Shown here: positions 17,304-26,570 of the stretch, in pieces
Position numbering within the stretch: the first letter of the stretch is position 1
How the letters are laid out: each line of letters begins with the position of its first letter
From: Planctomycetaceae bacterium
GTDB taxonomy: Bacteria; Planctomycetota; Planctomycetia; Planctomycetales; Planctomycetaceae
Length of the DNA stretch: 64,000 nt
Reading direction: 5' to 3'
Assembly (NCBI GenBank): GCA_021732785.1
Contig: JAKFUG010000071.1
Coordinates: 1 to 64,000 of the forward strand
Made by a program: the position numbers and the translations under genes
Notes under the pieces: model-generated
Database searches by the model: none
Seen by the model: the letters and a program-made list of their open reading frames with translations, nothing else
What the model was told of the DNA's origin: nothing

Positions 17304-17632
17304 CGTGATGGCCCCCTCAATCGGCTCCTTCCGTATTGTTTCGACATGCGAGCGACGCCGTCCATTCGCAGGCGGGCCGAGACAGGAAACCCGTTACGGC
17401 TCCCATCGGCCCATCCTCAACTGTAGTTCGGAAAAACACCGACGCAAATCCGGGCAAACCGTGAGGTAAAGACTGCAAAAGTCGACCGTTCACGATGGCG
17501 GGAGACGCAAATTGCCCGACACTGATCCGCGACAGAAGCGTTGCAACCCGCAGAAACGACAGCCTGAAGTCGGGCGGCACGAGCGCGAAGAAGTTCGCAT
17601 CCGACCGCGGGTATCAACTGAAAGGCGAGTTT
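17304..17632. other. Intergenic region upstream of the HD-GYP gene
   Basis: A 329-nt stretch between the end of the S2P-type protease gene and the HD-GYP start (both minus strand). Open frames here (for example 17317-17580 on the minus strand) have no family resemblance or ribosome site. It presumably holds the HD-GYP promoter; I see no clear motif. Confidence 0.4.
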
Positions 17633-18640
17633 TCAGGACGTTTTTCTGGTCCGATCGCGCAGGGCTTCCGAGGCTTCACGCAAGCGTCGACGTTCGACGG
17701 CGGTCAGGCTTTCGAGGCCGCTTTCATGCACCTTCGCAAGCAAGAGATCGAGTTGTTGCTCGAGGTCGATCAGCCGGGCCTGTTCCCGTTCCGTCCGTTG
17801 TTGCCGCCGCCGTTGTTGCCAGAGTTGCCACCAGGAGGCAGAGGGCGTCCGCCTGGCATCCTCGGCGTTTCGTTCCAGGCTGGTATAACCCTGCGAAAAG
17901 TCATAACCGAGAAAGGAGTCGTCACCGGCATCCTCCATTCCCCGTTGATTCCACGACGCCATATTGATCAGGAGCAGAATCGCTCCCAACGCCACCGCCC
18001 ACGGCCAATTGCCCATGAGCCCGACGCCCATGGCAATCCAGCCCGATGCCAACCCGGCCATCGTCACGCCGCGAAACGCGGCTTCGCTGCCGCTCTGCGA
18101 TTGCCAACTCGTCCACAAAAGCTGTCCGCCGTCGAGGGGCAGCGCGGGAATTAAATTGAGCAGGAACAAAATCCAGTTCACCGCGAAGAACACCAGACGG
18201 GCATCAATGGTCCACGATGCTTCGGTGAACTCAAAAATGGGCAGTTCAAAGGGCACCATGACGCTGCGGAGTTGTTCCGGCGCGTAAAGCAGCGGCGATG
18301 TTGCCGCACAGCAGACAAGATTCACCAACGGACCAGCCGCGATGGTCACCAGACGACCCGTTGTCGATCGCGGAAGATGGAGCATCGCCAAACCACCGAG
18401 CGGCCAGATCAGAATTTCGTCTGCCGCCCCGCCCATCAACCGGCAGGCGATGACATGGCCGTACTCGTGCAACAAGATCGCGACGAATAACGCCACGGTC
18501 AGCGCGCCCCCCATCGTCGAACCGAAGCGAACCATCAGAATCAACGGGACGGCGACAAAGAAAATACTCACCCGCACCTGTGTCGCAAACCATCGACCAC
18601 AAGGGACCGACCACGACACGGCGGCAAAGCGATCATTCAT
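17633..18640 (-). CDS. Site-2-protease-like membrane metalloprotease (M50 family)
   Basis: Intramembrane zinc metalloprotease of about 335 residues. The zinc motif HEYGH is at about residue 58-62 inside a membrane helix (VAILLHEYGHVIA). The second M50 motif is NLIPALPLDGGQLL, with the metal-binding Asp in DGG. There are five to six membrane helices, then a cytoplasmic tail from about residue 240 with a Gln/Arg-rich helix and a motif like LLAKVHESGLESLTAVERR. That tail resembles the C-terminal helical domain seen on bacterial rhomboid-type proteases. Such proteins cut membrane-bound substrates, often anti-sigma factors; the target here is unknown. I use the ATG at 18640; a TTG at 18670 is less likely. 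Confidence 0.88.
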   Translation of the reverse strand: MNDRFAAVSWSVPCGRWFATQVRVSIFFVAVPLILMVRFGSTMGGALTVALFVAILLHEYGHVIACRLMGGAADEILIWPLGGLAMLHLPRSTTGRLVTIAAGPLVNLVCCAATSPLLYAPEQLRSVMVPFELPIFEFTEASWTIDARLVFFAVNWILFLLNLIPALPLDGGQLLWTSWQSQSGSEAAFRGVTMAGLASGWIAMGVGLMGNWPWAVALGAILLLINMASWNQRGMEDAGDDSFLGYDFSQGYTSLERNAEDARRTPSASWWQLWQQRRRQQRTEREQARLIDLEQQLDLLLAKVHESGLESLTAVERRRLREASEALRDRTRKTS

Positions 18641-18807
18641 CGGATAAAACCGGCGGAATTCGGGCAGCAATCACCCAGGCAACTTTTCGTGAGCATCATT
18701 TCGCACCCGCGCAGTCTAACGCTGTCGCTCAGACCCCGCAATTGGGGTTTACGGAACGAACATTCCCAGCGGGTGATCGATTTTGCTCCTCGATTCCGTT
18801 CCGGTTT

Positions 18808-20130
18808 TCATGCGTGACGTTTTGGTGCCGCCCAGTGGTCGCGATACTCCCGTCCGAGCAGCTTCTCGGCCGCCGGATCGTCGTGAATCTGTTCGCTCTG
18901 CGGATCGACATTGAGGACCCGCCCGACACGGGTCGCGATATTGCCGAAATGGCACAAGGCGGTGGAAAGATAATTGATCTCGATGTCGGCGTTCGGTCGA
19001 GCCCCGGTGCGGATGCAGTCGAGAAAGTTCGCGTGATGGGCCGCCAGATCGGGGCCAGGTCCCGTCGATTCTTCGATCAGCTTGTTGCGCGGGCCGTAGA
19101 GTTGATACCGCCCCGTCTTGCCGAGGATCATCATCCCCTCGGTGCCGTAGTAAGCGTCGCCGTTCTCAAAACCTTCCTGGAAGTAGGGCGACCAGATGCG
19201 TTGTTCGTAGATCAGTTGTTTCGGCTTCCCCGATTTCGTCGCACCGGGATATTCGAAGATTACCGTTTGGGTATCGGGGAATTGCTGATCATCATCGAAG
19301 TAGCTCTTGCCTCCCAGCGCTGCGACACGCGAGGGATGCGTTTCCACACCCAGCCCCCAGCGGGCGATATCGATGTCGTGGACACCGTCGTTGCCCATGT
19401 CGCCACAGCCGAAGTGATGCCACCACCGCCAGATGCCCGGCAGAAAGTTGGATTGGTACGGGACAGGGGTCACCGGTCCGAGCCAGAGTTCATAATCGAG
19501 GTGCGGCGGCGGCGTGGACGGTTTTTGCTTGCCGATGGTGCCGCGGCGCTGACTGTTCCAGGCCTTCGCCACGAGAATCTCGCCAACGACACCCGATTTC
19601 AGTTTGTCCATCGCCTTAATGATGTGGGCCGTGCTGCGGCTTTGAGTGCCGACCTGCATGACGACATTATTCTTCCGCGCGGCTTCAATCATCAGCCGGC
19701 CTTCACGGAGATTGTGCGAGCAGGGCTTCTCGACATAAACATGTTTGCCCGCGTTGGCAGCCAGAATCGCGGCGGGGGCGTGCCAGTGATCGGGCGTGGC
19801 AATCCAGACGGCTTTGATGGTCGGGTCATCGAGAACATGCCGCATGTCCTTGACGACTTTGGGAACCACCCCGGTCGCTTTCGTGATGGTGTCCGCCGTC
19901 TTGGCGGCGCGCTGCTCATCGACTTCACAGACCGTCGCCAACCGCACGGCCTTATTTGTGACGAGTTGGCCGACGTGGTTCGATCCCATGCCCCCGGGAC
20001 CGATGATGGCCACGTGGATGGGATCCGATTCCGCCGCCAGCGTGTTTGTGGCATTGGCGGCGAAGACCCCGGCTGCGAAAGCGGCTGCCGTGGTGGAGTG
20101 TCCCAGGAATTCGCGACGATTTCCGGTCAT
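18808..20130 (-). CDS. Tat-exported Gfo/Idh/MocA family oxidoreductase
   Basis: A 440-residue NAD(P)-dependent sugar or inositol dehydrogenase-like protein. The N terminus is a twin-arginine signal (TGNRREFLGHSTTAAAF then an Ala-rich hydrophobic run to about residue 33). The Rossmann motif follows (VAIIGPGGMGSNHV), then the conserved EKPCSHNLREGR (Lys of the EKP motif) and GNDGVHDIDIARWGLG. Planctomycetota have many such exported paralogues, presumed to act on sugars with periplasmic cofactor; substrate unknown. AAGGAA lies 6 nt before the ATG. It is the last gene of a minus-strand series that starts with the DUF1549/1553 gene, 30 nt after the PPC-domain gene. Confidence 0.93.
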   Translation of the reverse strand: MTGNRREFLGHSTTAAAFAAGVFAANATNTLAAESDPIHVAIIGPGGMGSNHVGQLVTNKAVRLATVCEVDEQRAAKTADTITKATGVVPKVVKDMRHVLDDPTIKAVWIATPDHWHAPAAILAANAGKHVYVEKPCSHNLREGRLMIEAARKNNVVMQVGTQSRSTAHIIKAMDKLKSGVVGEILVAKAWNSQRRGTIGKQKPSTPPPHLDYELWLGPVTPVPYQSNFLPGIWRWWHHFGCGDMGNDGVHDIDIARWGLGVETHPSRVAALGGKSYFDDDQQFPDTQTVIFEYPGATKSGKPKQLIYEQRIWSPYFQEGFENGDAYYGTEGMMILGKTGRYQLYGPRNKLIEESTGPGPDLAAHHANFLDCIRTGARPNADIEINYLSTALCHFGNIATRVGRVLNVDPQSEQIHDDPAAEKLLGREYRDHWAAPKRHA

Positions 20131-20160
20131 GATGCGTTCCTTAAGGTGTGGGTCGAGACG

Positions 20161-21867
20161 TTACTTGCTCTCCGCGGACGGCTTCTTCTCAATGACTGTC
20201 AGCCAGAATGATTCGAAAGCCGTGTCGAGTTTGGCAGGCGTTCGTGCGAAGCGTTGCGATTCCTTCGGTGCCGCAGCAGTTCCGCGAAAACGGATGCGGC
20301 CGGAAAACGGTTGACCTTCGGACGTGAGTTTCAATGTGACCTGCTTCTCGGTCGGCTCTTTCATCTCCGAGGTGACGGGCATCGCAGTCACGCCCGGCGG
20401 CAAATCGACCGCTTCGATCGTGATCGGTCCCACGGCCCCCTCGATACCGGATCGACGGACGACGTTGATCGTCACTTCGGTCGGCTTGTCGGGATTAACG
20501 ACAAAGGCGTCGGCGGTCGCCGTCAATTCAAAGTCCGATTCTTCCAGCCGCGCAGTGAGTAGGTAGAAACCACGGTCACTACCGTGGCGATGCCGGTCGG
20601 TGATGCTCAGGATATAATCGCCCTCTTCTGCGGCTTTGTGAGTCAGAACGCAATCGCGACCGGAGCCGGTGTCGTCCACATCGGCCACGGATTGACCACT
20701 GGGGCTCGTCAATCTCACAACGGGGTCGAGCACCAAATCCAACGTCCTTGATTCCACGGTCGCCAGCAACGCATCCCCTTTTTTCATGGCGATGCGGTAG
20801 CGGTCCGCTTGTTTCGGTTGACGAAGACAGCCCGTGATTGATTGCGACAACGCGATCGGCACGGCATCATTCGGCGCTGTAACGTTGGGAGCAACGATGG
20901 TGCTCCCCGGCACGAGTCGCACTCGCGCGCTGCCCGCGATGTCAGGATTGAACACGAATCCGAACCGCGCCGCCGACGGGACGCGCATGTCGCCGAGCGG
21001 TTCGAATTCGGCCTGCTCGGTCAATCGCGTGCCGCCCCACGGTTGGATGGGAATCTGTGACTCTGCTGGCAGATTCCACCCGATCATCGCCGCCGTTCCG
21101 GGATTGTCGAGCGGCGCGGTCAAAGGGATGGCGTGGGTGACGAACGGCCCGGTTGTCAGCGTCAAACGATAGAACGACGTGTCGCTGCCCTGGAAGGCAA
21201 TCGACGTGTTCGGCGTCGACGAGTAACCGAAAATGCGAACCAAATGAGGACCGGTCTTCTTCACGGGGAACACAATCCGCGGATCGAGTCCGGCGTCATC
21301 ATGATTCTCGGCGAGCACAGTGCCATCCGGGGTACACACCTGCAAGAGCGCATCAATTGGCGAACCGAGTTTGCCGTTCGCATCAACGGACGCAATCAGC
21401 GTCTGTCCGGCCTCGAGCGGAATCACAAACCCATCGAGATCGGCCCCTTTCAGTAAGCCGTTGATGATGACACGGGATTCCATCAACGCCTGGGCCGCAC
21501 GCGGGGCATTGTTTGGTTCGGTCTCGACGATTTCCGGGAGGTTTCCGATGAGAAACGGTACCGCGTCGGAGGCTCCTTCGGGATTGAACAGCCGGAGCCA
21601 GATCCGATCGGACGCGAGATCGGCCGGGATGCTGACGTCGATCTGACCGGACTCGGTTCCCGGCTTAATCTCGACACCCGGTGCATCGATCGAAACCGGC
21701 CAGGGGAATTTCCCTGTCAACTTGACTGCCACCGTCGTTCCGCGCCGGCCACCCGGCGGAAAGACGTAGGATAAGGTGGGCGCTTCGGCATGGGCCGCGC
21801 TCGTAAGGAATGTCAGAAGGAGTGCTGTGGGGCCTGCAAAGCGGCAAGCGGAAAGCAAAATCATCAA
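20161..21867 (-). CDS. Exported PPC-domain (pre-peptidase C-terminal-like) protein
   Basis: A 568-residue secreted protein with a signal peptide (about residues 1-27, ending AAHA). The first part, APTLSYVFPPGGRRGTTVAV, is the N-terminal beta domain typical of planctomycete homologues. Two PPC-like beta-sandwich domains follow, near residues 115-225 (ETEPNNAPRAAQAL, then DLDGFVIPLEAGQTL) and 330-430 (QADRYRIAMKKGDALLATVE). A further Ig-like domain lies near the C terminus. No protease domain is attached. The role is likely binding or structural at the cell surface. The gene starts 4 nt after the DUF1501 stop, so the two are translationally close. Confidence 0.82.
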   Translation of the reverse strand: MMILLSACRFAGPTALLLTFLTSAAHAEAPTLSYVFPPGGRRGTTVAVKLTGKFPWPVSIDAPGVEIKPGTESGQIDVSIPADLASDRIWLRLFNPEGASDAVPFLIGNLPEIVETEPNNAPRAAQALMESRVIINGLLKGADLDGFVIPLEAGQTLIASVDANGKLGSPIDALLQVCTPDGTVLAENHDDAGLDPRIVFPVKKTGPHLVRIFGYSSTPNTSIAFQGSDTSFYRLTLTTGPFVTHAIPLTAPLDNPGTAAMIGWNLPAESQIPIQPWGGTRLTEQAEFEPLGDMRVPSAARFGFVFNPDIAGSARVRLVPGSTIVAPNVTAPNDAVPIALSQSITGCLRQPKQADRYRIAMKKGDALLATVESRTLDLVLDPVVRLTSPSGQSVADVDDTGSGRDCVLTHKAAEEGDYILSITDRHRHGSDRGFYLLTARLEESDFELTATADAFVVNPDKPTEVTINVVRRSGIEGAVGPITIEAVDLPPGVTAMPVTSEMKEPTEKQVTLKLTSEGQPFSGRIRFRGTAAAPKESQRFARTPAKLDTAFESFWLTVIEKKPSAESK

Positions 21868-21871
21868 TCGA

Positions 21872-23209
21872 TTACCCCATCACTTCGGGAATCGGGCGTG
21901 AATCGCTGACGATGTGCGTTGGTCGGCCTGACGGTGTGTAAAGAATCTTGTCGGGATCGATGCCGAGCTTGCGGTAGACCGACGACACGAGATTCTCCGG
22001 GGCGTAGATTTTGTCGATCGCCGAGTACCCGCTGCGGTCGGTGGCCCCGACGATTTGCCCGCGCGGCGTGCCACAACCGGCCATCAACACTGAGATCGCA
22101 CTCGACCAGTGATCGCGTCCCGGAGTTTTTGATCCCGGCAGCGTCGAAATCGCGGGGGTGCGGCCGAACTCGCCCATCACCAGCACCAGCGTGGTATCGA
22201 GCATGCCGCGCTGGTCGAGATCGTCGATCAACGTTGCGACCACCGCATCAAACGCGCGGCCCTGTTTGCGGAAGGCGGGGAAAATGTCCGAATGGTGATC
22301 CCAGCCGCCGTTGTTCAGCGTCACGAATGGGACACCGGCTTCGACCAGCCGCCGGGCCATCAAGGCGCGCTGACCGAACGAATTGCGACCGTAGGCTTCG
22401 CGAACCGATTCCGTTTCGCGCTCGATGGCGAACGCTTCGAGCGCCTTTTCCGACGTCATCAATGACAACGCCTGCTGATAGTTCTCGTCGACGCCGAGGA
22501 TCGGATCACCGGCGGCACGGTCACGGAACCGGAGCATGCCATCGAGTTGACCACGCAGTTCGCGGCGATTGAGCGCCCGGCCGTCGGCGAGATCCTGCGG
22601 CAGCGTGACATCGCGCACACGGAACGATTTGTTGTTCGGATCATCGCCCACCACAAACGGTGCGTGCTTCGCGCCGAGGAAGTTGGGGCCACCGCTGCGG
22701 GTCATCTCGGGGAGCGAAAAGTACGGCGGCAAACCATCCGGTGCCCCCCGTTCGGCCGAGACGATAGAGCCCATGCTCGGATGAAAGCTGACGAACGCCC
22801 CGCAACTGACAGGGATACGTGTCGGAGCCCCGGTCATCATGTAGTGATTACCGGCCCCGTGGTTGTTCTGGTCGTGCTTCACCGAACGGATAATCGTGAG
22901 TTTGTCACTGATCGCCGCCAGCTTCTCCATGTTCTCGGAGAAGTACGCGCCGGGGATCTTCGTGTTGATCGGTTCGAATTCCCCGCGAATTTCCGCCGGG
23001 GCATTCGGTTTGGGGTCGAATGTTTCGAAGTGACTGGGGCCGCCGTCGAGCCAGACGAGAATGCACGCCGTCGGCTTGGTCGTTGCAATGGGGTTGGCCC
23101 GCGCGGACAGCCGCAGCGCTTCCACGAATCCACCGCCGAGCAGCGATCCCAGCCCGAGCTTTAAGCAATCCCGCCGCGCGAGACCTTCACAATTCCGATG
23201 CACCGTCAT
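21872..23209 (-). CDS. DUF1501 Tat-exported protein (sulfatase/phosphatase-like fold)
   Basis: A 445-residue planctomycete protein of the DUF1501 family, which resembles the alkaline phosphatase/sulfatase superfamily. The N terminus RRDCLKLGLGSLLGGGF is a twin-arginine type signal. The family hallmarks are present: CILVWLDGGPSHFETFDPKP, the HDQNNHGAGNHYMMTG segment, NNGGWDHHSDIF, and VLVMGEFGRTPAI followed by GRDHW. These carry the metal-like Asp, His and Glu residues of the fold. The function is not established; the constant pairing with DUF1549/DUF1553 proteins, as here, points to a shared surface process. GAGGA is 8 nt before the ATG. Confidence 0.93.
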   Translation of the reverse strand: MTVHRNCEGLARRDCLKLGLGSLLGGGFVEALRLSARANPIATTKPTACILVWLDGGPSHFETFDPKPNAPAEIRGEFEPINTKIPGAYFSENMEKLAAISDKLTIIRSVKHDQNNHGAGNHYMMTGAPTRIPVSCGAFVSFHPSMGSIVSAERGAPDGLPPYFSLPEMTRSGGPNFLGAKHAPFVVGDDPNNKSFRVRDVTLPQDLADGRALNRRELRGQLDGMLRFRDRAAGDPILGVDENYQQALSLMTSEKALEAFAIERETESVREAYGRNSFGQRALMARRLVEAGVPFVTLNNGGWDHHSDIFPAFRKQGRAFDAVVATLIDDLDQRGMLDTTLVLVMGEFGRTPAISTLPGSKTPGRDHWSSAISVLMAGCGTPRGQIVGATDRSGYSAIDKIYAPENLVSSVYRKLGIDPDKILYTPSGRPTHIVSDSRPIPEVMG

Positions 23210-23224
23210 TCGATCATCCTCACA

Positions 23225-23290
23225 AGCCCGAAGCGCGAGCGCCGGGTTCTTTGATTCACTCGGAAGAACCCGGCGCTCGCGCTTCGGGCT
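23225..23290. repeat. 27-bp perfect inverted repeat within the DUF1549-DUF1501 operon
   Basis: The arms at 23225-23251 and 23264-23290 are perfectly complementary; the left arm begins AGCCCGAAGCGCGAGCG and ends CCGGGTTCTT. The loop is 12 nt. It fills most of the 92-nt gap between the DUF1549/1553 stop and the DUF1501 start. No T run follows on the minus strand, so read-through is possible. Perfect arms suggest a dispersed palindromic element and not an ordinary terminator. Confidence 0.85.
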
Positions 23291-23301
23291 CGTTTGATTC
23301 G

Positions 23302-25530
23302 TTAATCGATGAAATAAAACTCCGGCGTGTTGAGCAGCGCCCAGAACAGGTCTTCGACGGCGGTGCGGCGCTGGTCGCGGGCCGGTAATGTCGCCGCGGC
23401 AATTTTCAGTTCGTCGGCAGTGGGCGGGCGGCCATAGATGCGCAGGAAGGCGTCCTCAACAATTTGCTCACTGGTGGATTCGCCAAGCGCAAGCGCTGCC
23501 GGGCGCGCATCGTCTTGTGTCAATTTTCGGTTGAGCGTCGGGGAATTCATCAGGTGTAACACCTGCGGCGTCGTGAAATCGGCGGTGCGTTCACACGGCG
23601 GGTCCTGATTCGGATCGGGGCGACCGAACGTGTCCAGAAACAGCGACGATGACCGGTGCGTCCACAATTGCGTGGCCCGCGACGATGGAGGCATGGCCGC
23701 AAAGTCTTCCTCGGTTCCCAGCACATCGTTGACGGCGTCGAGCAGCACTTCCGCCCGCAGCCGCTGCCGGTAATACCGTGAGAAGTTCTTCACGTCGGCG
23801 AGATTCCGTTCACCGGGAATCGAACTGAGACCGAACACGTGCGCTGTCGCAATCTGGCGAATGAGATGCTTGATGTTGTAGCCGTGATCGCGAAAATCCC
23901 TGGCAAGGAAATCGAGCAGCGCTTCGTTGGAAGCCGGGTTCGTCGTCCGCAGGTCATCCACGGGGTCGACCAATCCCTGTCCCATCATTTCGGCCCAGAT
24001 GCGGTTCGCCATGACCCTGGCAAAGAACGGGTTGTCCGGAGCGGTCATCCAGTTGGCCAGCACTTCCCGCGGATCGTCGTCGGGACCGATCTCCGGCGTC
24101 GGACCGGTCAACACTTTCGGTTCCACCAGTTCGCCAGTGCGACCATGTTTGAGCTGCTTCCGGCCTCCGCCCAGCGAGGTGAAAATCATTTCCTCGCCGC
24201 CGGAAATCGGTGGTGATAATCCCTGTCCCTTGCGACCCACTTTCGAAAAGAACGCCGCGAAACCGAAGAAGTCGTCCTGACTCCAGACTTCAAACGGATG
24301 ATGATGGCACTTTGCACATTCCAGCCGGATGCCGAGATACAACTGGCTCATCGACGAGCCGATTTCCACCGTCTCCGGCCGATCGCGATACACGACCGTG
24401 GCCCCATTTCGCCACGTGCTGCCCTGGGCGGTGACGATCTCACGGACGAACTGGTCGTACGGTTTGTTCTGCCGGAACGAATCGCGCAGGAACGCATCCA
24501 GCGACCAGACGGCTTTCATGCCCACACGGAACGGATTAGGACGCAACAAATCGGCCCATTTGTTGGCCCAGAAATCGGCATACTCGGGCCGTTCCAGCAA
24601 TCGGTCAACCAACTGGCGACGTTTGTCCGACGTGGTGTCGGCGAGATACGCCCGTGTCTCTTCCGGCGTTGGTAATCGGCCGATCACGCGGAGAAATGCC
24701 CGGCGGTGAACCTTGGCATCATCCGCCGCGGTGGACGGCAGTACGCCGAGCAATCGCAGCTTCTTCCAGACGAGTTCGTCGATCTCGTTCTGTCGCGGCA
24801 ATGCGGCGTAGACTTCCGGCGCGACCGTGCCCGGCAACGGGATCGTCACGGCACAGACCGCGAGATGGTTCATGTACCGAACCATCACGGCCGCTTCGCC
24901 GGGGACCGGTCCCGCCTGCACGTGACCGTCCGCATTGACCGCGGCGATGGCTTTGTCGTTGGTTTGAAACGCCGCGCCATCGGTCACATCGCGGCGGCGG
25001 CCGTCGGAGTATTCCGCAATCACTTTCAGCGGAAACGCTTCTTTCGGTGCGAGACTTTGGCTCGACGGCTCCACGGTCACGCGGACCAGTTTGGGAGCAT
25101 CGGCGGGTGTCCGCGGCGCACCGTTACGAATCCATTCGAGCAACAGTTGATAGTGCGAACTGCCGACCGCGAATCGCGCTCCGCCACCGTGGGGGATTTC
25201 GCCGATGGCTTTTTTGAGCAGCAGGCTCATCTCCGGCGCGGCGGGAATCACGCGCCGGCCGCGGGCTTGTTGAACGACGGCTTCATAGTCGAATTCGGAA
25301 TCAAAGCCCAGCAACGACAGCGCGAACCCATTCTGCCCGCGCGACTTCCCGTGGCAGGCCCCGGCATTGCAACCGAATCGTGTGAAAAGCGGTTGCACAT
25401 CGGTTTCAAAGGTGACTGCGGCATCACCCGCGGATGACTCGACCGCAAGGAGCCCGCCGATCAGGATAGCCAAGATCATTCGGGGAACTCGGGCGGTCTT
25501 CGGCATCACCATCGGCATCGTGCAAACCAT
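23302..25530 (-). CDS. Exported DUF1549/DUF1553 cytochrome-like protein with Big2 domain
   Basis: A 742-residue planctomycete protein. Behind a short N-terminal hydrophobic segment come, in order, a cytochrome c-like region with the heme-type motif CNAGACH (C-x4-C-H), a Big2-like Ig domain (about 155-230: VTVEPSSQSLAPKEAFPLKV), the DUF1549 domain with CAKCHHHP (C-x2-C-H) near residue 410, and the C-terminal DUF1553 domain. Function is unknown; the heme motifs imply an exported redox or heme-binding role. Start: ATG codons at 25530, 25518, 25512 and 25506 are all possible; I keep the longest, though the ATG at 25518 has a better-spaced GAGATGG. It heads the four-gene minus-strand series. Confidence 0.9.
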   Translation of the reverse strand: MVCTMPMVMPKTARVPRMILAILIGGLLAVESSAGDAAVTFETDVQPLFTRFGCNAGACHGKSRGQNGFALSLLGFDSEFDYEAVVQQARGRRVIPAAPEMSLLLKKAIGEIPHGGGARFAVGSSHYQLLLEWIRNGAPRTPADAPKLVRVTVEPSSQSLAPKEAFPLKVIAEYSDGRRRDVTDGAAFQTNDKAIAAVNADGHVQAGPVPGEAAVMVRYMNHLAVCAVTIPLPGTVAPEVYAALPRQNEIDELVWKKLRLLGVLPSTAADDAKVHRRAFLRVIGRLPTPEETRAYLADTTSDKRRQLVDRLLERPEYADFWANKWADLLRPNPFRVGMKAVWSLDAFLRDSFRQNKPYDQFVREIVTAQGSTWRNGATVVYRDRPETVEIGSSMSQLYLGIRLECAKCHHHPFEVWSQDDFFGFAAFFSKVGRKGQGLSPPISGGEEMIFTSLGGGRKQLKHGRTGELVEPKVLTGPTPEIGPDDDPREVLANWMTAPDNPFFARVMANRIWAEMMGQGLVDPVDDLRTTNPASNEALLDFLARDFRDHGYNIKHLIRQIATAHVFGLSSIPGERNLADVKNFSRYYRQRLRAEVLLDAVNDVLGTEEDFAAMPPSSRATQLWTHRSSSLFLDTFGRPDPNQDPPCERTADFTTPQVLHLMNSPTLNRKLTQDDARPAALALGESTSEQIVEDAFLRIYGRPPTADELKIAAATLPARDQRRTAVEDLFWALLNTPEFYFID

Positions 25531-25855
25531 CTCGACAAGAAACGCAATCCCGTGTCTGCCAATGGCGAAAGTTGACCGCGCTGGCCATTGCGACCCATCA
25601 ATTGTCGTTTACGCATGCAGTCGCGTCAACCGCGAACCGGCGGAAATCAATGATCGGTTAAGAGGGTAGTTTGAATTCCAAGGCGTCGGGGCAGGGGACG
25701 CGGCCGATGATTTTAGATTGATTTTGACATCCATATGTCGGACCCCCGCCCCGACACTTCAAACGGACCTACCGTCCAACGATCGAACCGCGCTTGCTCT
25801 CGTTGTGTCGAGAAGGTTTGATGACAGGGCTGTGTTTCTGTGTGAAAGGGGATTG
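25531..25855. other. Divergent intergenic region before the ternary-system operon
   Basis: A 325-nt region between the divergent DUF1549/1553 gene and the first ternary-system gene. It contains an imperfect inverted repeat (listed separately) and a TTGACA at 25724-25729 without a convincing -10 partner. No coding sequence is supported. Promoters for both sides must lie here. Confidence 0.4.
25685..25755. repeat. Imperfect inverted repeat with AT-rich centre
   Basis: GTCGGGGCAGGGGAC at 25685-25699 matches the reverse complement of GACCCCCGCCCCGAC at 25741-25755 at 13 of 15 positions. The 41-nt centre is AT richer than its surroundings. It lies about 100 nt before the start of the ternary-system operon. 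Confidence 0.45.
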
Positions 25856-26551
25856 ATGACGATGACGCCACTCGCCGATTTCCTCACCGCCTTGTGGGAA
25901 ACGGGGCAGGTCGCCGTTCCGGAACTTTCTCCCGGAGGAAAGAGCGACATTTCTCCCGCCGACGTCACGGAGGCCACACTGCGACTGCATTGTTATGCGA
26001 GCGACGAACGAACCGCGCTGCCGGGTGTGCCGCCGACCGTGGACGCCGCCGCGGCGATGTGGGGACTCACCGCGATGTTCGCGGCTTGCAGTCTCATCGT
26101 CCATCGTCAACAGACCGTGGAAATGTTTGCCTCACAATTTGATAGCCAGCAACTCGATTCCTCATCGTCCAATGTGGTCTATTCGGTCGATCTCGCGCTC
26201 CGTTTCCTGCCGGATGTCCATCGACTGGCGACGAAACTTTCCGAGAGCGATCCCCTCTGTGACGTGCTGGAAGAACTCGGGCGACGTTGGCCGTTGTCGT
26301 CTGTCGGGATGTCTTTTCGTGAGCCGCAGGAAACTTCCGCTGTCGATACTGCCGCATGGTGGAGTGATGATTGTCTCCGCCAGGTTTACCTCGATCGGAT
26401 CATCGAGCGCGAAGACTTCATGCGGTTGCATGAATCCTGCGTCGCCGATTCCCTGCGGGCGGTGATTGGCATCCATGACGATTTATCACCTAAGATTTCA
26501 TCGGCACTCAAAACAAAAACGGTTGCACTGACGGCACCGTCAGCAGACTGA
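25856..26551 (+). CDS. Small accessory protein of a MoxR-vWA-beta-propeller ternary system (bpX0-type, number uncertain)
   Basis: A 231-residue, mostly helical protein beginning MTMTPLADFLTALWETGQV. It has the pattern HCYASDERTALPGVPPTVDAAAAMWGL, which I associate with the small protein that precedes the MoxR ATPase in ternary systems. No signal peptide or membrane segment. The assignment rests on position and pattern, not on a proven motif. AAGGGG lies 5 nt before the ATG at 25856; an earlier frame start at 25718 lies in the presumed promoter region. The MoxR gene begins 19 nt after its stop. Confidence 0.65.
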   Translation: MTMTPLADFLTALWETGQVAVPELSPGGKSDISPADVTEATLRLHCYASDERTALPGVPPTVDAAAAMWGLTAMFAACSLIVHRQQTVEMFASQFDSQQLDSSSSNVVYSVDLALRFLPDVHRLATKLSESDPLCDVLEELGRRWPLSSVGMSFREPQETSAVDTAAWWSDDCLRQVYLDRIIEREDFMRLHESCVADSLRAVIGIHDDLSPKISSALKTKTVALTAPSAD

Positions 26552-26570
26552 GACGATTTTCGGGAACAGC

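Noticed and set aside
17317-17580. 87-residue minus-strand frame upstream of the HD-GYP gene
   Set aside because: No ribosome site, no family, and it overlaps where a promoter is expected.
18580-20211. 543-residue open frame on the plus strand opposite the Gfo/Idh gene
   Set aside because: It is the antisense of a clear Tat-exported oxidoreductase, has no ribosome site or recognisable domain, and such long antisense frames are common in GC-rich genes.
25724-25729. TTGACA as a promoter for the ternary-system operon
   Set aside because: No -10-like hexamer lies 15-19 nt downstream.
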